The notes under the pieces were generated by a model that was not told the DNA's origin, did no database searches, and was given only the letters and a program-made list of their open reading frames with translations. A stretch of DNA of 64,000 nucleotides from Spirosoma fluviale (GTDB taxonomy: Bacteria > Bacteroidota > Bacteroidia > Cytophagales > Spirosomataceae): the NCBI GenBank assembly GCA_945901025.1, contig CAMDJW010000003.1:43337-107336 (forward strand). Direction: 5' to 3'. The translations under genes were made by a program, and so were the position numbers. Of this stretch, positions 44,003 through 52,086 are shown one piece after another. Position 1 is the first letter of the stretch. Every line of letters starts with the position of its first letter.

Positions 44003-44728
44003 TTATTTTAGTTTTTGACCTATGTAGATGGAGCAAATTCCACCCGTCATGGGGATCCAATTTGTTTCTGAATACCCTACAGATTTAAATATTTGAATAA
44101 ATTCTGGCCCATCTGGAAACGCCTTTACGGACTCAGGTAAATAAGTATAAGCGGAGGGATCCTTAGAAATCATTTTACCTAAAAATGGAAGGCAATATTT
44201 GGAATAAAAGGTATATAATTGTTTCATTGGAAATGAGCGTGGATTTGAAAATTCGAGAATTAAACAATATCCACCTGGTTTGGTCACCCGAAACATGTCG
44301 GACAAACCCTTTTGTAAATTTTCAAAATTCCTTACTCCAAAACTAACGATGACCGCATCAAAACTATTGTCTGAGAAGGGAAGTTTTTCCGAGTCTCCTT
44401 TTTGCAATTGGATTGTTTTTTCCAATCCCATTTTTTTGATTTTCTCAATACCGACCGATAGCATTCCTTCCGATATATCGACGCCAACAATCTTTTCTGG
44501 ATTTATTTTTAGCGCTTCAATGGCAAAATCACCCGTGCCGGTGGCAATGTCTAGCATGGTTTTGATCCCCTTATTTTGAAGTAATTTGATCGCTTTTTTC
44601 CTCCAGATAATATCGATTCCACCACTTAATAGATGATTTAGAAAATCGTATTGAGGAGAAATTGAATTGAACATGTTGGCAACTTGTTCTTTCTTTCCTT
44701 TGGATTGGTCTTTGTAGGGTACAACCAT
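44003..44728 (-). CDS. ubiE: Demethylmenaquinone methyltransferase (UbiE/MenG)
   Basis: This 241-residue SAM-dependent methyltransferase has VANMFNSISPQYDFLNHLLS at the start, the SAM-binding MLDIATGTGDFAIEA (about residues 57-71), VGVDISEGML, and the C-terminal family motif ILEFSNPRSFPM. In Bacteroidota, which use menaquinone, it performs the final C-methylation of demethylmenaquinone. It is followed 2 nt later by porT. The membrane-bound polyprenyl chain could come from the synthase encoded at 59.8-60.7 kb. Confidence 0.94.
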   Translation of the reverse strand: MVVPYKDQSKGKKEQVANMFNSISPQYDFLNHLLSGGIDIIWRKKAIKLLQNKGIKTMLDIATGTGDFAIEALKINPEKIVGVDISEGMLSVGIEKIKKMGLEKTIQLQKGDSEKLPFSDNSFDAVIVSFGVRNFENLQKGLSDMFRVTKPGGYCLILEFSNPRSFPMKQLYTFYSKYCLPFLGKMISKDPSAYTYLPESVKAFPDGPEFIQIFKSVGYSETNWIPMTGGICSIYIGQKLK

Positions 44729-44802
44729 AATTTATATTTGTTCAAATTAATCTAACCTGAATTGGAAATAATTGTTGGGCAAAATTACCGATTTTATTTG
44801 GT

Positions 44803-45732
44803 TTAAACCGTTGACATATGGAAAATGCCCACTAATAGCCACATGAGCGTAAAGCTGATGAGCATGGAAAAATTTACCAAAGCAGCCGCAATGCCTGTGT
44901 CGAAATCAAATTCATCTGAATAGGTGATCAGTGTCATACCCGCTGGCAGAATCAAGCAAATCAATAACATATTGCGGTAGGAGTCGCTAAAGGGCAATAG
45001 ATAATACAAAGTTAAACCCACACTTAGCCCTAGGACATATCGTAAAGCGAGTACTTGGAAAACTTTTTGAAAGGATTTTTTAGGTAAACGGACACTAAAA
45101 TAAATCCCCATTAATAACAATACCATGGGTTTATTCCCTTTTGAAATCGTTTCAATCACATCTAAAGGTATAGCTGGAATATGAATCATCGCTAGATTGC
45201 AAGTTAAACCTAAGACCATCGCTTGAAATGGCGGTAGCGTTAACACTTTGGTAGCGATAGCTCTGGCTGGATTTTTATCCTGATGCTTGCTTGACAAATA
45301 GGTCCCCATTCCATAATTAACTATAAAATTGATAAACGAATTTCCTAGGTCAAACATGATTGCGTAGGTAAGGCCCTCCCAACCCCATACTCCTTCAATG
45401 AGGGGATAGGCGAATAAACCTAAATTGTAACCCGCGCTTCCCATAGTCAGAATTCCTCGATACGCAGGGTCTTCTTTTTTGAAAATTAGAAATCCTAAAA
45501 TGGAGGATACGCTTCCAAATAGGGCACAAATGATCGGCATCCAGATTAATTCAGCTCTAAGATCTACCTTAATCATGGTTGTAAATACCAAAGCCGGGAA
45601 CGTGGTGTGCATTAAAAAATTTGAGATCGCCTTGCCATCACTGGTTTTGATGAAGCCAAAACTTTTTAATAGATATCCAATCGTTATAATCGCTAATGCG
45701 GAACCAAAAACTACGTTAGGCGAATTCATCAT
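44803..45732 (-). CDS. AEC family transporter (auxin efflux carrier type permease)
   Basis: This 309-residue protein has about ten transmembrane helices in the two-halves layout of the AEC/BART superfamily. Recognisable segments are FLMHTTFPALVFTTMIKVDL near residue 40 and the C-terminal LILPAGMTLITYSDEFDFD. Bacterial members export or take up organic acids such as malate; the substrate cannot be predicted. The start overlaps the stop of the histidine kinase gene by 4 nt (ATGA), so the two proteins are made together. Confidence 0.87.
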   Translation of the reverse strand: MMNSPNVVFGSALAIITIGYLLKSFGFIKTSDGKAISNFLMHTTFPALVFTTMIKVDLRAELIWMPIICALFGSVSSILGFLIFKKEDPAYRGILTMGSAGYNLGLFAYPLIEGVWGWEGLTYAIMFDLGNSFINFIVNYGMGTYLSSKHQDKNPARAIATKVLTLPPFQAMVLGLTCNLAMIHIPAIPLDVIETISKGNKPMVLLLMGIYFSVRLPKKSFQKVFQVLALRYVLGLSVGLTLYYLLPFSDSYRNMLLICLILPAGMTLITYSDEFDFDTGIAAALVNFSMLISFTLMWLLVGIFHMSTV

Positions 45733-46931
45733 GATGGTTTAGGCAATACAATTCTAAAAGTACTTCCCTTGTTAAGCTCAGTAGATTTCAACGTTAGTTT
45801 ACCTTCATGGTAATTTTCGACGATTCTTTTAGCTAAAGTAAGTCCTAGGCCCCAACCGCGTTTTTTGGTACTAAAGCCGGGCGAGAATATTTTCGAAGTA
45901 TTTTTGGGGCTTATTCCCTTTCCTGAATCTGAAATTTCAATGACTAATTGGTTCAACTTCCCCTCAAACAACTGAATGTGTATTTGCCCTGTTCCACCCA
46001 TCGCGTCTACGCCATTTTTACAAATGTTTTCAATCACCCATTCAAATAAATATTTATTGATATTGGCCGATTGATTTGGCAATAAACTAGACTCAATGTC
46101 AATGGTCACCTTAGTCGAAATACGTATTTTTAAATAGTTGATAAAACTCGAAATCAATTCCAACAAATTTTCCTGTTTCAATACAGGAATCGAACCAATA
46201 TTGGAAAAACGTGTGGTGATGGTCTCCAAACGCTGAATATCTTTTCCCAATTCAGTCACGATATCAGGATTAATGTGCGGTTCATTGCGCAAAATTTCAA
46301 CCCACGCGGTTAGGGAGGATAGGGGGGTGCCCAACTGGTGAGCCGTTTCTTTCGCTAATCCTACCCACACTTTATTCTGCTCTGCTCTTCTTGAGTAGGA
46401 AAAGAAAATATAGCCTAAAAATCCTACGATCAACACGACGGTTAGTTGGGACAATGGATAATACCTCAACAATTTTAGCAATTTGGAATTCCCATAGTAG
46501 ATATATTCCTTTTGGAAACCCATATCCATTTCTATCGGCTTATTCTTTTCAGCAATAATTTCTTGAAGCTTTACCTTTAAAACCATTTGTCTTTCGTCCA
46601 TGGTGGACGATTCGTTCAAGGGAATATTGATGGAGTTTAAATGCCCACTACCATCCTTCCAAATGACGGGGATGGTATTATTTTCATTGATTTTTTTAAT
46701 CCGTTCAAAAAAGAAATTGATATCTGCATTTTCATCACTCGTCATTACATAGCGGATCGTTTCTGCATATAGCTCGATTTGCTGCTTTTCACGTTCCTCT
46801 AATTTTGAAACTAATCCATCTGTAAAGTAAAGTGAAAATGCCGCCATGATGACTGAAACTGAAAAAAAAGCAATTTTCAACCAAGTATCTCGGTTGTAAA
46901 AAGCTAGCGGCAAGGAAACTTCTTTAAACAT
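45729..46931 (-). CDS. Sensor histidine kinase (orphan)
   Basis: This 400-residue membrane kinase has two transmembrane helices (about 17-37 and 158-178) enclosing a periplasmic sensor of about 120 residues. The phosphorylated His-198 is in AKETAHQLGTPLSSL. The ATPase domain has ENICKNGVDAMGGTG (N-box), EISDSGKGISPK (G1) and KKRGWGLGLTLAKRI (G2). No HAMP domain is evident between the second helix and the kinase core. No response regulator is adjacent. The gene overlaps the AEC transporter gene by 4 nt and diverges from the PadR-PspC operon. Confidence 0.93.
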   Translation of the reverse strand: MFKEVSLPLAFYNRDTWLKIAFFSVSVIMAAFSLYFTDGLVSKLEEREKQQIELYAETIRYVMTSDENADINFFFERIKKINENNTIPVIWKDGSGHLNSINIPLNESSTMDERQMVLKVKLQEIIAEKNKPIEMDMGFQKEYIYYGNSKLLKLLRYYPLSQLTVVLIVGFLGYIFFSYSRRAEQNKVWVGLAKETAHQLGTPLSSLTAWVEILRNEPHINPDIVTELGKDIQRLETITTRFSNIGSIPVLKQENLLELISSFINYLKIRISTKVTIDIESSLLPNQSANINKYLFEWVIENICKNGVDAMGGTGQIHIQLFEGKLNQLVIEISDSGKGISPKNTSKIFSPGFSTKKRGWGLGLTLAKRIVENYHEGKLTLKSTELNKGSTFRIVLPKPS

Positions 46932-47043
46932 CTTGCATGAAAGATTTCAGTTCATAGGAAACAAAAGTTTTCACTTTTATGACCATTCCTCACAAAGTAC
47001 TCACCGTTTATCCACAAATCAAAAATATTTTTTCTAAAGTACT

Positions 47044-47073
47044 ATGTATAACCAAGTACCTTTTATACATTTG
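47044..47073 (+). promoter_or_regulatory. Candidate PadR operator overlapping the padR promoter
   Basis: ATGTATA (47044-47050) and its inverse TATACAT (47064-47070) flank 13 bases. The second arm overlaps TACATTTG (47066-47073), which matches the TAnnTTTG -7 box, 24 nt before the PadR-family ATG. PadR repressors often bind ATGT-spacer-ACAT dyads near their own promoter, so autoregulation is likely. Confidence 0.5.
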
Positions 47074-47097
47074 TGTCAACAATAAATAAAATAGCCA

Positions 47098-47454
47098 ATG
47101 GATATTGAAAATACCAAGGTACAGATGCGAAAGGGGATTTTGGAATTCTGTATTCTGCAAATTATTTCAAGGGGGGAGGTTTATGCTTCGACCATGCTAA
47201 TAGAGCTTACCTCTGCCAAGATCATGGTGGTCGAGGGAACTCTTTATCCTTTATTGACCCGTTTGAAAAATGCAGGTCTTCTCGATTACAAATGGGTTGA
47301 GTCCGTATCAGGGCCCCCTCGCAAATATTATGTGTTGACCGAAATGGGTAGCACTTTTTTAAGCGACCTTCATGGAACTTGGGATGAATTGCATGCCTCG
47401 GTTTCTCAAATCATTCATCAGCAAACATCACAATCATCAACATCAGGCATATGA
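47098..47454 (+). CDS. PadR family transcriptional regulator
   Basis: This 118-residue regulator has the PadR winged-helix signature: RKGILEFCILQIISRGEVYA, then VEGTLYPLLTRLKNAGLLDY (wing-turn helix) and GPPRKYYVLTEMG. PadR proteins are usually repressors released by a small molecule or partner. In Bacteroidota they often precede a PspC gene, as here. The stop overlaps the start of the PspC gene by 4 nt (ATGA). A dyad that could be its operator lies in its promoter. Confidence 0.93.
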   Translation: MDIENTKVQMRKGILEFCILQIISRGEVYASTMLIELTSAKIMVVEGTLYPLLTRLKNAGLLDYKWVESVSGPPRKYYVLTEMGSTFLSDLHGTWDELHASVSQIIHQQTSQSSTSGI

Positions 47455-49910
47455 AAAAGACTTTATCCATAAACATAGCTGGCATCGTTTTCCATATCGA
47501 GGAAGATGCATATGCAACATTAGATACTTACCTTAAATCGATCCATGCTTATTTCAAAAATTTTGAAGGAGCCAAAGACATTGTCGACGACATCGAAGCA
47601 CGCATTGCTGAAAAATTCTGGAACATTAGAGAAACTGAAAAAACAGAGGCCATCACCCAGATGCATGTGGATGCTTTAATCGCCTCCTTAGGAACGATAG
47701 CTGATTTTCAGGAGATTGAAGAGGAGGATATTAAAAAAGATCAAGCCTTTAATGAGGTCCCTAAATCAGTTTTCCCCAAATCTTTTCGCCGTGATTTGTC
47801 AAATAAAAAACTAGGTGGCGTCGCGTCTGGAATAGCTAACTACTTTGAGATCGACCCTATTTGGGTTCGTGTTATCATGGTTGTCGGATTCTTTGGATTG
47901 ATTCCACTCTTGTACGTTGGCAATATTGTTTTTTGGGCCTATGTGATTTGTTGGATTGCGATTCCAGGGGAAATTAATGTAGAGGCAAAGTCTTATCGGA
48001 AGTTCTACCGTGATCCTGAAAAGAAGGTGATCGGAGGGGTGATGGCTGGAATTGCCGCGTATACGGGTTGGGACATAGGCCTACTCCGAGTATTAGCCGT
48101 TATTTCATTATTCTTTTTTGGCTCTGGCGCTGCGGCCTATATTTTTATCTTGGTCATTACTCCTGAGGCAAAATCATTAACAGACAAAATGGAAATGACT
48201 GGGGAGCCCATTACCTTAGAAAATATTGAAAGAAATATTAAGGAAACGGTCCAACCAGATTCATCGGAGGAGAAGCCCATTACTCGGATTTTGCTTTTTC
48301 CTTTCCGTGCCTTTGCGGCTATTTTTTCGGCACTAAAACCTATATTAACAGGTGTTCGTTGGTTTGCTCAATATCTTTTAGGAATCGTTTTATTGATTAT
48401 CGCAGCTGCGTACATGATCGCTTTAGTTGTTTTAACGACCGCAGGCATTTCGGGTTTTGATCATGGGCAAGTGGGCATATCTTTTGGTGATGCAGTTCCT
48501 ATCTTTTTATTGGCACAAGATTTACCCGCTTGGGCTGTTTATGCAGCATATGCCGCCATCATACCGATGATTTTGGGGATAGGAATTGGAGGAATCTCTT
48601 TATTGGCCAACCGGAAATTAACGAATAAGACTTATCAATATACATCTACTGCCATCGCTATAATAGGTTGCATTGGTTTATTTGCCGCATTTAGTATGGT
48701 CGGTCGCAATTTTCAGCGTACCGCTACTGTCAACCAAATTAAAGAAATTAGAACAGACTCCTCTTATGTATTCACATTAAACCGAGCGTCTCAAGAAACA
48801 ATCTGGGAGAAAATGCTAGGCAATACCATCATCGCAGATGAATTTTTAGAGGATGATGAATTGCATGATTATAATCGGAGTGGTTTTTCACGCGCCTCTG
48901 TCAGTTTAGAAGGGTATGATGGCAAGACGATCCAAGTCATAACATTTGCTAAATCAAATGGAAAAACACGTATTGATGCGGAATTGAATGCTAAGTCGAT
49001 TGATTATCAATGGCTACAAAAAGGTAATCAAATCGTGATGGATAGCCATTTCGGGTTGAAGAATTTCAAGTTTAGAAACCAACGCTTGCGTATAAAAGTA
49101 TTAATTCCTTATGGCGTTTCCTTTGGAATGACGCGTGATTTTGCCTTATACATCGAAAACTTGTTGGACTCTGGATATTTTAAAAATGAAGAAAATGACT
49201 TGTTTGTTGGCTCCAAATGGGCATTTACTCCTAGCAAGGGATTGATTTGTTTGAACCGTGAGCCTGATTCCAACAGTCAGTCAGATGAAATAGATTCTGA
49301 TTTTAATGAAAATCCAAACCTTCCAAATTCCGATAAATCGAAGGATCAGGATGATGCCAATATCGGTTTTTCAATCACTAAAACTTTGCCCGCTTTTGCC
49401 AGTATTGAATTATTGGAATCTGAAACGGCTACTATTTCAATTGTTCAAGGTCCGTCGTATCAAATCACCTATAAATCAACGGATCAAATGCAAGATTTTT
49501 CTAGCTTAGCAAAGGTTGACCAAGGGGTGCTTAAATTCCCAAAAGTCCAATCAGGTCTTGACATTGAAATCCAAATGCCAAGTCTTAAGAAATTAAGTTT
49601 AGGTGGAAATAGTCGGACGACTTTAAGTGGATTTGATGTGGATAATTTAGACGTACTATTATCTGGTTTTCACAGTTTGACATTAAATGGCAAATCGAAG
49701 CAACTCCAAGTGTCGGCGAATGAATCCTCCGAGGTATTGGCAGGTAATTGGCAAACCCAACGAGCCTTTGTTGCCGTGTCAAACCAAGCTAAAATGGAAC
49801 TTAATGCAAGCGAATTAATCAAAGGTTTTAAAGGTGATCGTTCCGATGTAACGTTTAAATCCTATCCTAAATTAAAAGTCCAATGGAGTAAAAACAGAAA
49901 TAAAAACTAG
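47451..49910 (+). CDS. Double-PspC-domain membrane protein with C-terminal GIN/toastrack-like domain
   Basis: This 819-residue protein starts with a Bacteroidota-typical cytoplasmic region (LSINIAGIVFHIEEDAYATL, about 1-100). Two PspC domains follow (about 112-174, KKLGGVASGIANYFEIDP; and 183-243, KKVIGGVMAGIAAYTGWDI). Several transmembrane helices lie between about 282 and 425. The last about 380 residues look extracytoplasmic and end in a repetitive beta-strand region (SIELLESETATISIV, LKKLSLGGNSRTTLSGF) like DUF2807/toastrack. It is a likely envelope-stress component. Function is inferred from PspC and the linked PadR gene. Confidence 0.85.
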   Translation: MKKTLSINIAGIVFHIEEDAYATLDTYLKSIHAYFKNFEGAKDIVDDIEARIAEKFWNIRETEKTEAITQMHVDALIASLGTIADFQEIEEEDIKKDQAFNEVPKSVFPKSFRRDLSNKKLGGVASGIANYFEIDPIWVRVIMVVGFFGLIPLLYVGNIVFWAYVICWIAIPGEINVEAKSYRKFYRDPEKKVIGGVMAGIAAYTGWDIGLLRVLAVISLFFFGSGAAAYIFILVITPEAKSLTDKMEMTGEPITLENIERNIKETVQPDSSEEKPITRILLFPFRAFAAIFSALKPILTGVRWFAQYLLGIVLLIIAAAYMIALVVLTTAGISGFDHGQVGISFGDAVPIFLLAQDLPAWAVYAAYAAIIPMILGIGIGGISLLANRKLTNKTYQYTSTAIAIIGCIGLFAAFSMVGRNFQRTATVNQIKEIRTDSSYVFTLNRASQETIWEKMLGNTIIADEFLEDDELHDYNRSGFSRASVSLEGYDGKTIQVITFAKSNGKTRIDAELNAKSIDYQWLQKGNQIVMDSHFGLKNFKFRNQRLRIKVLIPYGVSFGMTRDFALYIENLLDSGYFKNEENDLFVGSKWAFTPSKGLICLNREPDSNSQSDEIDSDFNENPNLPNSDKSKDQDDANIGFSITKTLPAFASIELLESETATISIVQGPSYQITYKSTDQMQDFSSLAKVDQGVLKFPKVQSGLDIEIQMPSLKKLSLGGNSRTTLSGFDVDNLDVLLSGFHSLTLNGKSKQLQVSANESSEVLAGNWQTQRAFVAVSNQAKMELNASELIKGFKGDRSDVTFKSYPKLKVQWSKNRNKN

Positions 49911-50127
49911 GCCGTGCAACGAATACAATCTTAAGCACATCTTGTAGACATTCTGGAAATTTTTAATGATTTCACCCTATATATTCAAAGAATTCGATCA
50001 CATGAAAAAAATCATATCTCTCTTTTTAATAAATCTGTTCATTTGTTTTTCCGCTTTTTCTTTCGGGTTTCCTCATAAGTTATATCCTAATAAAGGCCTT
50101 AAGAAATCCACTTTTAAATTTACTTAC

Positions 50128-50835
50128 ATGAAATTCAAATTTCTATCTTTTATCCCACTTCTGTTTTTGACCATTAATTTAGTTGGATTTCAGAACCCCA
50201 CGTCAAAAAATTTTCGGGTACATGCCTTCCATTCCTTGGAAATAGGGAACGCCTTTGAAATTCATATTCAAAAAGGAAATGTCTATTCACTTAGCGCTCT
50301 GGGTCGTAATGAAGATTTGCAGGAAATTGTATTAAAACAAAATGGGAATGATTTGCAGGTCTATCGTGATACAAAATGGTCATGGGGGTGGAACAAGGAA
50401 TCCAAAAAAGTTATTTTAAAAATTACGATGCCTAAGATTACGCGTGGTGACTTCTCAGGAGCCGCTAAGGTTTTTATCAATGGTTTTACTGATGAAGAGC
50501 AAGTCCGACTTTCATTTTCGGGGGCCTCTAAAGTTGACATAGGCGAAATAAATGCAGACAAACTCATTCTCGATTTCTCAGGTGCTTCTAAAGCTAACAT
50601 ATCTGGTCATGTAGGCAAATTAGAAGTGGAAACTTCCGGAGCAAGCCAATTAATTTTAGACGATTTGTATGCGCGTGACGTGGATGTAAATTCGAGTGGA
50701 GCAAGTCATATCCAAGTAAACGCTCAAAAAACCTTGCAGGTAGATGCCTCAGGGGCAAGTAAAATAACCTATAAGGGCCGTCCAAACATTAGCAAGGATG
50801 TTTCAGGAGCTTCTTTTGTTCAAAGGGCCGACTAG
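50128..50835 (+). CDS. Head GIN domain (DUF2807) secreted protein
   Basis: The chosen start at 50128 gives a 235-residue protein whose signal peptide (KFLSFIPLLFLTINLVGF) directly precedes the domain FRVHAFHSLEIGNAFEIHIQ. The repetitive beta-helix has regular FSGAAKV, FSGASKVD, FSGASKAN, TSGASQL, SSGASHI and ASGASKI repeats about every 20 residues. In-frame ATGs at 49966 and 50002 would add a second hydrophobic signal-like segment. The family is surface- or periplasm-exposed; its role is unknown. It is the third gene of the PadR-PspC operon and resembles the C-terminal part of the PspC protein. It overlaps the convergent DUF1684 gene by 4 nt. Confidence 0.83.
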   Translation: MKFKFLSFIPLLFLTINLVGFQNPTSKNFRVHAFHSLEIGNAFEIHIQKGNVYSLSALGRNEDLQEIVLKQNGNDLQVYRDTKWSWGWNKESKKVILKITMPKITRGDFSGAAKVFINGFTDEEQVRLSFSGASKVDIGEINADKLILDFSGASKANISGHVGKLEVETSGASQLILDDLYARDVDVNSSGASHIQVNAQKTLQVDASGASKITYKGRPNISKDVSGASFVQRAD

Positions 50836-51440
50836 AAATTTCGTTCCCCAGCAGGAATGCGTGTGGGGATGTCATTGGCTTTCGGTGGTACCGGACAGGT
50901 GAATGTGGGATTGTAGGCGCAATAAGGAAAGTAGGCCTGATTGAAATCCACCAAAATTGTTTTATCGTTTAGTTTATTTAATGAAATATCGACGTATCGA
51001 CCGCCTCCATAGGTTTCTGTGGGGGCGGTTTTGTCTTTAAAGGGTAGGAATAAATTGCCATCCGCATGCTGAAATAATTCCAAATTAACTTCTGCGCCAT
51101 TGATGCTGGCCGTTATGGTTCCGAATTTCAACATATCTTCCTGGCTTCCATCGGTCATATTGATTTTTATTTTTTCAATTTTTTCTGAGCGTTGAACTTT
51201 AAACTGGATGATCCATTTTTGATTAAAAGCAAAATAGGCTAAGCCCTTAAATATTTTTTTATCCTTGATCGGTGATTCATCTGAATCACGAAAAGTTTCA
51301 TCTTTTAATTTGCGCGATTCCATCGTGGCCAATGAATCCTCATTTGTTTTTGGGCCACTCATTTGATTTTTAGGAATACTGACATAGATAATTGCGATCA
51401 ATATTATGAGTATTATCAAGGTCCATTTATTGAATTTCAT
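50832..51440 (-). CDS. DUF1684 domain-containing protein
   Basis: This 202-residue protein has one N-terminal hydrophobic helix (WTLIILIILIAIIYVSI) acting as a membrane anchor or signal. The DUF1684 domain follows, with FKGLAYFAFNQKWIIQF, LFLPFKDKTAPTETYGGGRY and the conserved DFNQAYFPYCAYNPTFTCP near the C-terminus. The family has no known function. It stands alone on the minus strand, convergent with the GIN gene and divergent from ribE with 52 nt between starts. Confidence 0.85.
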   Translation of the reverse strand: MKFNKWTLIILIILIAIIYVSIPKNQMSGPKTNEDSLATMESRKLKDETFRDSDESPIKDKKIFKGLAYFAFNQKWIIQFKVQRSEKIEKIKINMTDGSQEDMLKFGTITASINGAEVNLELFQHADGNLFLPFKDKTAPTETYGGGRYVDISLNKLNDKTILVDFNQAYFPYCAYNPTFTCPVPPKANDIPTRIPAGERNF

Positions 51441-51492
51441 CGGATTGCGTGTAATTTTGATTTTGAATCCGTAAAATTATAAAATATTTGAC

Positions 51493-52086
51493 ATGTTTAC
51501 AGGAATAGTGGAGGCAATGGCTACGCTTGAAAAAAAGCAAATGAATCAAAGTAATATTGATTTTTGGTTTTCCAGTCCCTTTACTGATGAACTTAAAATA
51601 GATCAATCCGTCGCACACAATGGCGTTTGTTTAACCGTGGTCGAGATTCAGAATCAAAACTATCGGGTGACAGCCATCAACGAAACCTTGCAAAAAACAA
51701 ATTTAGGTGATTTGCATGTAGGCCAAAAAGTAAATTTGGAGCGTTGTATGTTAGCATCCGCCCGTTTTGATGGGCATATTGTACAAGGGCATGTGGATTT
51801 GACGGGGACTTGTACAGAGATTATAGACCAACAAGGTTCATGGGAGTTTCATTTTTCCTATCCGGCTGCTAGTGGCCAAATGACGGTGGAGAAAGGATCT
51901 ATTTGTGTGAACGGGACTAGTTTAACAGTAGTCAATTCTGGTCTAGATCATTTTTCTGTGGCCATCATTCCTTATACGTTTGAACATACTATTTTTCACC
52001 AATTGGAAAAAGGCAGTCGGGTCAACCTAGAATTTGATATTCTAGGGAAATACATTCAAAAAATGATGGCTAATCGATTAGGCTAA
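51493..52086 (+). CDS. ribE: Riboflavin synthase alpha subunit
   Basis: This 197-residue enzyme combines two 6,7-dimethyl-8-ribityllumazine molecules into riboflavin. It has the duplicated lumazine-binding barrels, each with a typical motif: MFTGIVEAMATL at the N-terminus, AHNGVCLTVVEI and its repeat SICVNGTSLTVVNS, and GHIVQGHVDLTG. Length is normal. No other rib gene is adjacent. The stop overlaps the end of the convergent argH by 9 nt. Confidence 0.95.
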   Translation: MFTGIVEAMATLEKKQMNQSNIDFWFSSPFTDELKIDQSVAHNGVCLTVVEIQNQNYRVTAINETLQKTNLGDLHVGQKVNLERCMLASARFDGHIVQGHVDLTGTCTEIIDQQGSWEFHFSYPAASGQMTVEKGSICVNGTSLTVVNSGLDHFSVAIIPYTFEHTIFHQLEKGSRVNLEFDILGKYIQKMMANRLG

